Part shown: one piece after another, positions 17,665 to 26,807 of the stretch
Numbering within the stretch: the stretch's first letter is position 1
Layout of the letters: the number at the start of each line of letters is the position of its first letter
Source of the DNA: Saccharicrinis sp963677655
Lineage (GTDB): Bacteria; Bacteroidota; Bacteroidia; Bacteroidales; Marinilabiliaceae
Reading direction: 5' to 3' (one strand)
DNA length: 64,000 nt
Assembly: GCA_963677655.1 (NCBI GenBank)
Contig: OY782088.1
Made by a program: the position numbers and the translations under genes
Notes under the pieces: model-generated
Told to the model about the DNA's origin: nothing
Database searches by the model: none
The model's input: only the letters and a program-made list of their open reading frames with translations

Positions 17665-17895
17665 TGTAATGATTTTAAAATATTTGATAATTTTTTTTGT
17701 TAATTAACTCAAACATACAAACCACATAAAGTCTGTAATGTTTAGTGTCATGATTTTTAGCGATATGCAAGTTACGCATCAAGACGGTACAAATCAACAG
17801 TTTATTTTTCAAATTAATTATTGACAAAAGCTTATTGTTTAGGTACTTTTCATGGATAATGATTTTTGATCATTTTAGGTGTGAATACTATGATG

Positions 17896-17917
17896 TGTTG
17901 TAATAATCATTACAACA
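17896..17917. repeat. Perfect 9-bp inverted repeat between ilvC and the AraC-type gene
   Basis: TGTTGTAAT-AATC-ATTACAACA is a perfect inverted repeat with a 4-nt centre. It begins 6 nt after the stop codon of the AraC-type regulator and about 230 nt upstream of ilvC. There is no T-run on the minus strand and only TTTT on the plus strand. It could therefore be a weak terminator or an operator for a dimeric regulator. Confidence 0.5.
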
Positions 17918-17922
17918 AGGTT

Positions 17923-18810
17923 TTATGAGTGTTTGTTCCTGAATTGTATAGGAGTTATCCCTGTGACTTTTTTAAAGAATTTGGTAAAATAAGATTGATC
18001 ATTGAAGTTTAATTCATCTGCAATTTGTGTTACAGATAGATTAGTGTGAATTAATAATCTTTTAATTTCAAGGATTTGCTTACTCTGTAGGATTTCGTTA
18101 GAAGTTCTTCCTGTTAATTGCTTAATGGTTTGCGTAAGATGATTAGGAGTAATTGCTAGCAATTCGGCATAATAATTTACACTGTAATTCTTCTTATAAT
18201 TTTCTTCAACTAACTGAAAAAAACGTTTTACTAACAAATGCCCTTTCCCTTTTTCAATTTTTTGTTCATCAATTTTATATAGAGAAGACGCATAGTTTAG
18301 AATCGTATCCAGTAAGGAACGAGTTAATTCTGTATTTATTATTTCTTTTTCAACTTCAGAAATAGCCTTAACAAAAAGCTGTCTGAAAAACAATGAATCA
18401 GAATCACTGGTTAGTTGAAGAGGAGGATTATCTTGATTGATAGTGAAGAAAAATGGAAATTCAAGAAGTCTGTTCTGATTGTTTTTATCGTATAAATAAT
18501 ACTCGGCTGCAAAAATATAAATGTAACCTTCAATGTCACTTGAGAGTTCTAGTTTGTGTGCCTGGCCTGGTGACATAAAGAAAATACAAGGGGGTTCAAT
18601 TTTATATTCTGAACTGTCAATGACATGAATTCCGGATCCTTTATATAAAAACAAAACCTCAAAAAAGTCATGACGATGAGGATAACTAACCTGAAAATGT
18701 CGGTTAGCATCAAAAACTTCAACTTGAAATTGCCTCCCTGCGTATTGGGGATGACTAAAAGATTGAAGTCCGTACGTTGGGATATTTTGTTTTTGTTTTG
18801 TCAAAGGCAT
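17923..18810 (-). CDS. AraC-family transcriptional regulator
   Basis: The 295-residue protein has an N-terminal cupin-like sensing domain (about 25-160; HRHDFFEVLFLYKGSG and MSPGQAHKLE). The C-terminal 100 residues are a two-helix-turn-helix AraC/XylS DNA-binding domain, with LLAITPNHLTQTIKQLTGRT and LNFNDQSYFTKFFKKVTGIT as the two HTHs. Such regulators usually bind a small ligand and control nearby or distant metabolic genes; neither ligand nor target is evident here. It lies 44 nt downstream of the helicase gene on the same strand and is followed by a palindrome and then ilvC. A role in ilvC control is possible but rests only on position. Confidence 0.88.
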   Translation of the reverse strand: MPLTKQKQNIPTYGLQSFSHPQYAGRQFQVEVFDANRHFQVSYPHRHDFFEVLFLYKGSGIHVIDSSEYKIEPPCIFFMSPGQAHKLELSSDIEGYIYIFAAEYYLYDKNNQNRLLEFPFFFTINQDNPPLQLTSDSDSLFFRQLFVKAISEVEKEIINTELTRSLLDTILNYASSLYKIDEQKIEKGKGHLLVKRFFQLVEENYKKNYSVNYYAELLAITPNHLTQTIKQLTGRTSNEILQSKQILEIKRLLIHTNLSVTQIADELNFNDQSYFTKFFKKVTGITPIQFRNKHS

Positions 18811-18854
18811 TATTTTATAAAGGCTAAAGATATAAAAACAACCCTTTATCAGAA

Positions 18855-21077
18855 CTATTCTTTTTGCATATAAGCTACAACTAAACGAATTTCTCCGTAT
18901 GAGGCTTTTTGTCCTAAAGCTCCTTTTATCGGATTAATTGCAAATGTGTCTTGTTTGTGAATTTCCTTTTCTATAAGGTTTAACTTTTCTTTTGTTAGTA
19001 AATCTAAAATCTCAAGTTGATTTATCTTTACAAAATGAGCTAAATGACCTTCAATTGTACTGGTGGTTAGAGATCTTGCTTTTGCAATGTCAGTAATTGA
19101 ATTACCTGCTTTATATAATTCAAATGAAACAAGTTTTGTATCTGGTTTCTTTTCCTTTTGTTTTTTTGATGATGTTTTTTTAGTTGTTTTGGAAGTTTCT
19201 TTTCTTGTTTCTGAAAACTCTGGATTTTCAATTAAATCTTTATTGAAGTTTGTTCCCTCTAATGTTGATTTAATCAAGGTCTGTGCTTTGTATATATTTT
19301 GTAGTTGACCGTAAAATAAATTAGATAAATCTATCAATTCATTATAATAAGCTTTGGTTCCTTTTATGCTTTTGAGTTCATTAGATAGAGTTCTGATTTT
19401 ATCGTGCTGTTCTTTAATTAAAGGTTCATAATAGGCTGTAGCTTTATTAACCCGTTCAAAAAGTAGTTCCAGATAATCTTCATTTTTTGAATTAATAATC
19501 TGATATACTTGTACTCTAAATGAATCACCTACTGATTTTAAAGGCAGACTATCGCTTAGTATTTCCTGTGCCCAATTTTTATATCGTTGCTTGACTGATC
19601 TTTTAGTGTCTTTTGTATATCCTGAAATGTGAACGTTTAGTTCTTGTATCAAGTCGTTAAAATCAAATGCTTTTAAAATAAAATTATATAAATAGTTTTT
19701 AGATGAAGCTTCCAACATTGGAAGTAGTTCTTGTGTGGATTTTTTGTGTTTAGAGAAATTAGTAAGAGATGAATCAGTTTGTATACCATTTGTTGGTATT
19801 CGTGAAGTTAATATTAATCCATCCAGTGTACTTAATCTTGATAAAGCTACATATATTTGACCTGGAGCAAAGGCGTTTTCAACATCTATAATCGCTTTAT
19901 TAAAAGTTAATCCCTGACTTTTATGTATAGTAATTGCCCAAGCAAGTTTTAAAGGATACTGTTTAAAAGTTCCAACAGTTTCTTCTTCAATTTCATTGGA
20001 TTCTTTGTTGACTGAAAATTTTTTGTTTTCCCAGATGTATGGTTCAACTAAAGTAGGTTCTGAGTCATCTAGAAAACTTACTTCTATTTCCTCTTTATTC
20101 AATTTTGATATAACTCCAATTTTACCATTGTAATAACGATGTTCTCCCGAGTAATCATTTTTAGTGAACATCACTTGTGCTCCAAGTTTCAATTCTAGCT
20201 TGTCATCAGAAGGATAATTGTATTCGTTAAAATCTCCATTAATCTCAGCATTAAAATAAATAGACTTAGAATTTATTTCGTTCAAAGCTTTTTGATTTTT
20301 TTCCTGAGCTAGTTTGTTATGTGTTGTTAATAATATAACTCCATCCTCTGGTTTTTGTATGTAATTTGGTTTGTAATATTGATTTAGAATTTCAATATCT
20401 GAATCATTAATTTTATTATCACGTAGGTTATTTAAAAGTGTAACAAATCTCTGATCTGACTGACGATAAATCTTTTCAAGTTCAATATACACAGGTGGAT
20501 TGCTTCTTAAAACCTGAGCGTTGAAGAAAAATGCATTTGGATAGTATGCTGAAAGTAAGTTCCATTCCTGATCTTTAATTACAGGAGGAAGTTGTAATAA
20601 ATCACCAATAAACATTATTTGTACTCCTCCAAATGGAATTTCTCTTTGTCTGCGAACAGAGCGTAAAATAAGATCAATGGAATCCAAAATGTCAGCTCGT
20701 AACATACTTACTTCATCAATAATAAGCAGCTCCATTTTTTTGAGCATGTTACGTTTGTTTTTATGTAGTTTGATATTACTAAGTAAGCTACGAGGAGTAT
20801 TTATAAGTGTGTTTGTGTAACTGTTTAATGATGCATTGTTATCGGGAACAAATGCTCCAAATGGAAGCTGAAACAGCGAGTGAAGTGTTACTCCTTCTGC
20901 ATTAATCGCTGCAATTCCGGTAGGAGCAGCTACAACAACATTTTTATGAGTGTGCTTATGTATTTCTCTTAATAGAGTTGTTTTACCTGTACCAGCTTTT
21001 CCTGTTAAGAATATGTTTTGATTAGTATTGTTAATAAATTGTGATGTAATTTGGGTTAGGTCAAGAGAATGGTGCAT
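18855..21077 (-). CDS. Pif1/RecD-like superfamily 1 helicase with C-terminal HTH
   Basis: The 740-residue protein has a Walker A motif, LTGKAGTGKTTLL (about 24-36), Walker B, LLIIDEVSML (near 117), and late helicase motifs including WAITIHKSQGLTF (near 390) and YVALSR (near 418). This order is that of the SF1B Pif1/RecD2 group, which unwinds DNA 5' to 3' using ATP. Residues about 500-640 are a helical linker with a lysine-rich patch (TKKTSSKKQKEKKPD). The last 80 residues resemble the HTH_40 domain often seen at the end of RecQ-like helicases (GNSITDIAKARSLTTSTIEG). It probably acts in replication or repair. Its exact structure preference cannot be told from sequence. Confidence 0.88.
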   Translation of the reverse strand: MHHSLDLTQITSQFINNTNQNIFLTGKAGTGKTTLLREIHKHTHKNVVVAAPTGIAAINAEGVTLHSLFQLPFGAFVPDNNASLNSYTNTLINTPRSLLSNIKLHKNKRNMLKKMELLIIDEVSMLRADILDSIDLILRSVRRQREIPFGGVQIMFIGDLLQLPPVIKDQEWNLLSAYYPNAFFFNAQVLRSNPPVYIELEKIYRQSDQRFVTLLNNLRDNKINDSDIEILNQYYKPNYIQKPEDGVILLTTHNKLAQEKNQKALNEINSKSIYFNAEINGDFNEYNYPSDDKLELKLGAQVMFTKNDYSGEHRYYNGKIGVISKLNKEEIEVSFLDDSEPTLVEPYIWENKKFSVNKESNEIEEETVGTFKQYPLKLAWAITIHKSQGLTFNKAIIDVENAFAPGQIYVALSRLSTLDGLILTSRIPTNGIQTDSSLTNFSKHKKSTQELLPMLEASSKNYLYNFILKAFDFNDLIQELNVHISGYTKDTKRSVKQRYKNWAQEILSDSLPLKSVGDSFRVQVYQIINSKNEDYLELLFERVNKATAYYEPLIKEQHDKIRTLSNELKSIKGTKAYYNELIDLSNLFYGQLQNIYKAQTLIKSTLEGTNFNKDLIENPEFSETRKETSKTTKKTSSKKQKEKKPDTKLVSFELYKAGNSITDIAKARSLTTSTIEGHLAHFVKINQLEILDLLTKEKLNLIEKEIHKQDTFAINPIKGALGQKASYGEIRLVVAYMQKE

Positions 21078-21138
21078 GTTGATCTTATTTTAATTTGGTA
21101 AGTAAAGATATTAGAAAAGAAGAATAAATATAAATAAA

Positions 21139-21168
21139 AAAGGTTGGACTTAATGAATCCAACCTTTT
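21139..21168 (-). terminator. Terminator after the S46 peptidase gene
   Basis: On the minus strand AAAAGGTTGGATT and AGTCCAACCTTTT form a strong stem followed by a T-run, starting 21 nt after the stop codon. It separates the peptidase from the helicase gene. Confidence 0.85.
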
Positions 21169-21189
21169 CATATTTTTAAATCACGATTG

Positions 21190-23346
21190 TTATTTTACAA
21201 TTGTCATTTCATCAATCAGATTTTTTGCTCCTGCAAACTTATCAATGATGAATAAAACATATCTAATGTCAACATTAATACATTTCTGTAGTTCTGTTTC
21301 AAAAGCGATATCTCCACTCATAGCTTCCCAGTTTCCATCAAAAGCTAATCCAAATAATTCTCCGTTTGCATTAATTACAGGACTACCGGAATTACCTCCT
21401 GTAATATCATTATCTGTAGTGAAACATACTCTTAAAGTTCCATCTTTATCAGCGTATTGACCGTAATCTTTATCTTCATATAGTTCTTTAAGTTTTTCAG
21501 GTACCTGGAATTCATAATTATCAGGTTCTTCTTTCTCCATTACACCCGCTAAAGTTGTATAGTATTTATACATAACAGCATCTTTGGGAGAATAATCACC
21601 AACCTTTCCAAAGCTCAAACGCATAGTAAAGTTTGCATCAGGATAAAATACTTTATCAGGATACATTTCCATTAATCCCTTTAAAAATAGACGGTTGTTT
21701 GTAGATTCAATTTTATCATAAGCTTTTAAACTTATGTAAAGACTTCTGTATGTATCAATAGTTGATTGAGCAGCAACCATTACCGGATCCTTTTCAAGAG
21801 TCTTTAGTTTTGGGTCTTCAAGGAATGCCTCAAATTTTTCTTGATCTACAAAAATTGATTTTTTAAATACATAATCAGCATACTTATTAAAGTCACCCTT
21901 AAACTTCTTCATTACAACTTCTTCTAAAAATGAAGGATGATATTTTTTATCAATACTATTATAATAAAGCTTTAACATGGTTGCAAATACTTTATGGTCA
22001 GTTGCCTGACTATAATCTTTATACGATGCTTCCATGTTTGATTTAATTGTTTCAATAGTAGCATCTATTTTCTCCTTATTATCATCAGAAGCTAACTCAC
22101 GTTTAAGCTTAAAAGCATGTGTTCCAAAGTCAATAATTTCTGTTCCTCTCAACATACATTCTACTAGGTAGCTGTATGCTTTCTTTTCATCAGCTCTTTG
22201 AGTGTATATTGTTTCAAGGTTAGTTAAAACTTCACCGTAAAGATCTTTTCTTTCGTCAGAGGCATTAATCCATTCTGAGAATTCTTTTTCAATAGCTTTC
22301 TTCTTATCAAGAACTTTAAGTTTTTCTAATCCTCGGTTCATACCAATACTGTTTTTCCAGTAATTTGAACTACGGCTGAATTTTGATGCATACTGAATAT
22401 TTACTTTCTCACTTGCCATCATTGCTTCATGCCAAATATCTTGTTTGATACCACGAGGAACAATTCTTGAATCATTTACAATGTCCATTCTTTCTTTAAT
22501 TCCCCATGAAGTAAGATACCTGCTTGTGCTACCCGGAAAACCAATTGTCATCGCAAAGTCATCCATTTCAACTCCTTTTAATGAGATTGGAAGGTGATGT
22601 TTCGGTTTTAAAGGTACATTGTCAGTTGAGTATGCTGCAGGTTTACCATCTTTATCGCCATAAACTCTAAACATACTAAAGTCACCAGTATGTCTGGGCC
22701 ACATCCAGTTGTCTGTGTCAAATCCAAACTTACCGATTGATGAAGGTGGAGCTCCTACAAATCTGATGTCTGTATATTTTTCATAGATAATTAAGAAATA
22801 CTGGTTACCTTCAAAATAGTCCTGAACTCTAACAATGTAGTCATTATCTTCAGATGCAGCTTTTGTAATTTCAGAAATATTATCACTAATAATTTTACTT
22901 CTGTCTTTTAATGATAATTCCTCAGTTACACCTTCCAGAACTTTTTCTGTTACATCTTCCATACTTTTTAAAAACGTAACAGATAAATCTTCTACTGGTA
23001 ATTCTTCTTCAAAAGATCTTGCCCAATATCCATCTTTTAAATAATTGTGCCCAATAGAACTTAGTTTTTGAATACTTCCATATCCACAATGGTGATTAGT
23101 TAGTATTAAACCCTGATCTGATATCAATTCTCCAGTACAGCCACCTCCAAAAATTACAACAGCATCTTTTAAACTAGAATTGTTTACACTGTAAATATCT
23201 TCAGCAGAAAGCTTCAGACCCATTTCGTGCATTTTATTTATATTCAGCTTCGATATTAATGGAAGAAGCCACATTCCCTCATCTGCCCTCAATGTGTTTC
23301 CAAGGCCAATAACTATTACAAAGAATAGTACTAATAACTTTTTCAT
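21190..23346 (-). CDS. S46-family dipeptidyl-peptidase (DPP7-like)
   Basis: S46 enzymes are periplasmic serine peptidases that release dipeptides and feed peptide use in Bacteroidota. The 718-residue protein has a signal peptide (about 1-21). The catalytic His is in LTNHHCGYGS (near 87), the Asp in RHTGDFSMFR (near 220) and the Ser in TGGNSGSP (Ser653), all intact. The residue 18 positions after the catalytic Ser is Gly671 (FDGNW). In the family a Gly there goes with DPP7-type hydrophobic specificity and an Arg with DPP11-type Asp/Glu specificity, so I favour DPP7. Its leader contains copy A of the repeated palindrome, 25 nt before the ATG. Confidence 0.9.
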   Translation of the reverse strand: MKKLLVLFFVIVIGLGNTLRADEGMWLLPLISKLNINKMHEMGLKLSAEDIYSVNNSSLKDAVVIFGGGCTGELISDQGLILTNHHCGYGSIQKLSSIGHNYLKDGYWARSFEEELPVEDLSVTFLKSMEDVTEKVLEGVTEELSLKDRSKIISDNISEITKAASEDNDYIVRVQDYFEGNQYFLIIYEKYTDIRFVGAPPSSIGKFGFDTDNWMWPRHTGDFSMFRVYGDKDGKPAAYSTDNVPLKPKHHLPISLKGVEMDDFAMTIGFPGSTSRYLTSWGIKERMDIVNDSRIVPRGIKQDIWHEAMMASEKVNIQYASKFSRSSNYWKNSIGMNRGLEKLKVLDKKKAIEKEFSEWINASDERKDLYGEVLTNLETIYTQRADEKKAYSYLVECMLRGTEIIDFGTHAFKLKRELASDDNKEKIDATIETIKSNMEASYKDYSQATDHKVFATMLKLYYNSIDKKYHPSFLEEVVMKKFKGDFNKYADYVFKKSIFVDQEKFEAFLEDPKLKTLEKDPVMVAAQSTIDTYRSLYISLKAYDKIESTNNRLFLKGLMEMYPDKVFYPDANFTMRLSFGKVGDYSPKDAVMYKYYTTLAGVMEKEEPDNYEFQVPEKLKELYEDKDYGQYADKDGTLRVCFTTDNDITGGNSGSPVINANGELFGLAFDGNWEAMSGDIAFETELQKCINVDIRYVLFIIDKFAGAKNLIDEMTIVK

Positions 23347-23371
23347 GTGTTTAATTTACATTTTACGGTCA

Positions 23372-23431
23372 CATGGAACTTGCCAGAAATAATCATTGCC
23401 TTATGTGATTTATTCTCCTGGCTCGTTTCAT
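23372..23431 (-). repeat. Repeated 5'-UTR palindromic element, copy A
   Basis: On the minus strand this 60-nt segment starts ATGAAACGAGCCAGGAG and ends TGGCAAGTTCCATG. The two ends pair imperfectly (GAAAC..GCCAGGAG with CTTTCTGGC..GTTCC in spirit, including G-U pairs), giving a long hairpin. It ends 25 nt before the S46 peptidase start codon. Copies B (31811-31874) and C (57620-57686) have the same ends, orientation and spacing. Confidence 0.75.
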
Positions 23432-23556
23432 TTACTTAAATCTTAAAAAAAAATCCCGACAAGACAAAATCCCCATTTTAATGGGAGAAGGTTAAAATAA
23501 CAAAGTTTCTTAATCAAAAACAATGATATTTAGTATTATAGTGTGAAAAATTCACC

Positions 23557-24165
23557 CTATAGGTTTAATTTTAACTGGGTGTCGAGTAATTTGAATGTTT
23601 GTCTGTGTAGAGGTGTTGCTCCAAGTTTTTGGATTGCAGCCCTGTGTGCTTTTGTTGGATAACCTTTGTTCTTCTGCCAATCGTAACCAGGATATTGCTC
23701 TGATAAATTTTCCATAATTTCATCACGATGAGTCTTAGCCAAGACGCTGGCTGCTGCGATACTCATAAATTTAGCATCTCCTTTTACAATACATGTATGA
23801 GGAATGTCGTTATATGGTTTAAATCTATTTCCATCAATTAATAAATGTTCGGGTGTTACCTTAAGATTACCTACAGCCCTTTGCATTCCTGTAATTGATG
23901 CATTAAGAACATTTATTTCATCAACCTCGTTATTATCAACAACTGAAACAGACCATGATACAGCTTCTGATTCAATAATAGGACGTAATTTTTGACGTTG
24001 TTTCTCTGTTAATTGTTTGGAGTCATTTAATAAAGGATGATTAAATCCTTTAGGAAGGATTACAGCTGCTGCAACTACAGGACCTGCTAAACAACCTCTT
24101 CCTGCTTCATCGCAGCCAGCTTCAATTTTATCTTTATGTAAATATTCTTGTAGTTTGGCCTCCAT
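23557..24165 (-). CDS. rnhB: Ribonuclease HII
   Basis: RNase HII cuts RNA at RNA-DNA junctions, including single ribonucleotides in DNA. The 202-residue protein has the first catalytic pair in GCDEAGRGCLAGPVVAAAVI (about 17-36), then LLIDGN (near 109) and SIAAASVLAKTHRDEIM (near 132-148), which supply the remaining acidic residues. Length and motif order are typical. Its ATG overlaps the stop codon of the upstream M28 peptidase gene by one base, so translation is probably coupled. It is the last gene of a cysS-M28-rnhB operon. Confidence 0.95.
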   Translation of the reverse strand: MEAKLQEYLHKDKIEAGCDEAGRGCLAGPVVAAAVILPKGFNHPLLNDSKQLTEKQRQKLRPIIESEAVSWSVSVVDNNEVDEINVLNASITGMQRAVGNLKVTPEHLLIDGNRFKPYNDIPHTCIVKGDAKFMSIAAASVLAKTHRDEIMENLSEQYPGYDWQKNKGYPTKAHRAAIQKLGATPLHRQTFKLLDTQLKLNL

Positions 24166-25157
24166 TAGTCTTCGTTATAAATCACATGAAGTAATGTTTG
24201 TCCAACAGCTTTCAATGTGCTTTTACTAATTGCTTCCATATTATCATTGTGAGTATGCCAGAAGCTGCCAAAGCTGGAATTTGTTGAAGGATCAAATTGT
24301 ATAATATCTATACAAGGAATTCCTCTTAAATTATTTACATAAACATGATCATCGGTAATAGCACCTCCTTTTTCATATATAAAATGATTACCATACCCCA
24401 AATCATTAGCTGTATTCCATACTTTTTTTACAATTCTACGAGCAAACTGAAGTGATTGTTGTTCCTGATAAAATGTTGCTTGAGGAGCACCTACCATATC
24501 CAGTAAAATACCATATTGAGCATAATAGTCCGGAGTATGAGGATTCTTACCCCAATATTGTGATCCTAAACACCATGTATCTGGTTTCCAATCAACATTA
24601 AGATGATCAGGAATACCATAATCTTCAGCATCAAAAAATATTATATCAATACCAATTGGCAAGGTGTCTTTTTGTAAAGATCTTGCGATCTCAAGAAGTA
24701 CTCCAACACCACTTGCTCCATCATTTGCACCCAAAATTGGTTCATTTCTTTTAGACGTGTCTGGGTCATGATCTGCAAAAGGTCTTGAATCCCAATGAGC
24801 AAATAACATAATTCTGTTTTTTAATTCAGGATTATATTGTCCTATGATGTTTTTTGCATTTAAAATTTTATTATCGAATGCCGTTAATTGAGCTTCTTGA
24901 ACAATTACTTCTGCTCCAAATTCTTCAAGTTTTGATGATAAGTATTCTGCACATTTAGTATGAGCTTCTGTATTTGGTACTCTTGGTCCAAAAGCTACTT
25001 GGTCATACACATATTGATAAGCAGAATCTGCATTAAATTGAGGTACATAAACATATTCTTTCTTTTTAGCAATTGAGCTTGAAGAATTTGTTTTTGCATT
25101 GTTTGAGTTACACCCAAATAAGATTGTAAGCGTAATAAATATAATGTATTTTGACAT
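24165..25157 (-). CDS. M28-family zinc lipoprotein, glutaminyl-cyclase-like
   Basis: The 330-residue protein has a lipoprotein signal with lipobox LFGC (Cys16). The fold is that of M28 aminopeptidases and glutaminyl cyclases. Zinc-binding segments are visible: LFAHWDSRPFADHDPD (near 118-133), GANDGASGVGVLLEIA (near 143-158) and FFDAEDYG (near 174). Close Bacteroidota relatives are often assigned as glutaminyl-peptide cyclases that form N-terminal pyroglutamate on secreted proteins. An aminopeptidase is the alternative. It lies 5 nt after cysS and overlaps rnhB by one base, an operon with no evident functional theme. Confidence 0.8.
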   Translation of the reverse strand: MSKYIIFITLTILFGCNSNNAKTNSSSSIAKKKEYVYVPQFNADSAYQYVYDQVAFGPRVPNTEAHTKCAEYLSSKLEEFGAEVIVQEAQLTAFDNKILNAKNIIGQYNPELKNRIMLFAHWDSRPFADHDPDTSKRNEPILGANDGASGVGVLLEIARSLQKDTLPIGIDIIFFDAEDYGIPDHLNVDWKPDTWCLGSQYWGKNPHTPDYYAQYGILLDMVGAPQATFYQEQQSLQFARRIVKKVWNTANDLGYGNHFIYEKGGAITDDHVYVNNLRGIPCIDIIQFDPSTNSSFGSFWHTHNDNMEAISKSTLKAVGQTLLHVIYNED

Positions 25158-25162
25158 AATGC

Positions 25163-26635
25163 TTATTTTAATTCCCAGGTAGCACCATCGGCACCATCTT
25201 TAATAACAAAACCTAAATCTTGTAGTTCATTTCTAATTTTGTCTGCTGTTCCCCAGTCTTTATTTGTTTTTGCATCAGAGCGCAATTGTAGCAATAAACT
25301 CATTACATCATCAAGTTTATTATCTGAGGACACCTCTGTTTTTTCTTCCTGATATATTCCCAAAATATCATTAACAAATAATAGGATTAGATTTTTAAAA
25401 TGATCCAAATCCTGAGCAGTTAGCGTAATATTACCTGAAATTAGGTTGTTAATAACTTTAACTCCTTCAAAAAGATTTGCTATTAAAATAGGACTGTTTA
25501 AATCATCGCAAATAGCATTGTAACATTTGGTTTCAAATTCTTCTACATTATATGTGGATTCAGAAGATGCTGAAATTTTATCAAGGTTAAGAATTGCTTC
25601 ATTTAATCTTTCAAGTCCTTTTTCTGCAGCTTGTAGTGCCTCATTACCAAAATCTAATGTGCTTCTGTAATGAGCCTGAAGGATGAAAAAGCGAATGGTC
25701 ATTGGACTATATGCTTTTTCAAGTTTATCATGATTTCCAGTAAAAAATTGTTCAAGTGTGATGAAATTTCCAAGGGATTTCCCCATTTTTTGACCGCCAA
25801 TAGTAATCATGTTGTTGTGCATCCAATATTTTGCAGGTGCATGACCATTGGCAACTGTGCTTTGGGCAATTTCACATTCATGGTGAGGGAACAATAAATC
25901 CATACCTCCTCCATGTATATCAAACTGTTCTCCAAGGTATTTTTTACTCATTGCAGAACATTCTAAATGCCATCCGGGAAAACCGTCACTCCATGGTGAA
26001 GGCCAACGCATGATGTGTTCAGGTGTAGCTTTCTTCCATAAAGCAAAGTCAAAAGAATTACGCTTTTCACTTTGACCATCAAGTGTTCTTGTATTGGAGA
26101 TTAAGTCATCAATGTTTCTACCTGAAAGAATTCCATAAGGAAAGTCTTCATTATATTTTTTTACATCAAAATATATAGAGCCATTACTTTCATAAGCATA
26201 ACCTTTATCTATTATATTTTTAATGATTTCTTGTTGTTCAATAATATGACCTGATGCTCTTGGTTCAATACTTGGGCTTTGAACATTAAGCATTTTCATA
26301 TAATCATGGTATCTGTCAGTGTAGTACTGAACAACCTCCATCGGTTCTAATTCTTCAAGTTTTGCCTTTTTTGCAATTTTATCCTCACCTTCATCAGCGT
26401 CGTTTTCAAGGTGACCAACATCAGTGATGTTTCTTACATATCTAACTTTATAATCTAGATGTCTTAATACACGAGTTAATAAATCGAAAGTAATTGCAGG
26501 TCTGGCATGTCCTAAATGTGGATCTCCATATACGGTTGGACCACATACGTATAGTCCAACTCTTCCAGGTGTAATACTTTCGAATTTTTCTTTTGATCTT
26601 GATAAGGTATTATATATTAAAATTTCTCTAGTCAT
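25163..26635 (-). CDS. cysS: Cysteinyl-tRNA synthetase
   Basis: CysRS charges tRNA-Cys. The 490-residue class I synthetase has the zinc and HIGH region in YVCGPTVYGDPHLGHARP (about 29-46), further zinc ligands in GWHLECSAMS (near 222) and HHECEIAQS (near 251), and the KMSKS loop as KMGKSLGNF (near 284). The C-terminal anticodon-binding part is complete. It is the first gene of the operon with the M28 lipoprotein (5 nt away) and rnhB. Length and motifs are standard. Confidence 0.96.
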   Translation of the reverse strand: MTREILIYNTLSRSKEKFESITPGRVGLYVCGPTVYGDPHLGHARPAITFDLLTRVLRHLDYKVRYVRNITDVGHLENDADEGEDKIAKKAKLEELEPMEVVQYYTDRYHDYMKMLNVQSPSIEPRASGHIIEQQEIIKNIIDKGYAYESNGSIYFDVKKYNEDFPYGILSGRNIDDLISNTRTLDGQSEKRNSFDFALWKKATPEHIMRWPSPWSDGFPGWHLECSAMSKKYLGEQFDIHGGGMDLLFPHHECEIAQSTVANGHAPAKYWMHNNMITIGGQKMGKSLGNFITLEQFFTGNHDKLEKAYSPMTIRFFILQAHYRSTLDFGNEALQAAEKGLERLNEAILNLDKISASSESTYNVEEFETKCYNAICDDLNSPILIANLFEGVKVINNLISGNITLTAQDLDHFKNLILLFVNDILGIYQEEKTEVSSDNKLDDVMSLLLQLRSDAKTNKDWGTADKIRNELQDLGFVIKDGADGATWELK

Positions 26636-26807
26636 TTAGTAATGTTTTTATAAGGATGTCAAAATTACAAAAATCTATTCATTAAACTATGAAATATGGC
26701 TGCTTGTCAAAAAAATAGTATTATTAGATAACCTTTTTTTTTCTTCGTAGTAAGCTAATGATAATACGGAGTAATATATTCTTAATTAAGATGTAAAATT
26801 TTTTGTT

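Noticed and set aside
23411..23431. Short ORFs starting at the ATGAAAC of each repeated element (MKRA..., MKQA...)
   Set aside because: Only the first four codons are similar, and the lengths differ (7 to about 24 codons), so conserved RNA pairing explains them better than coding.
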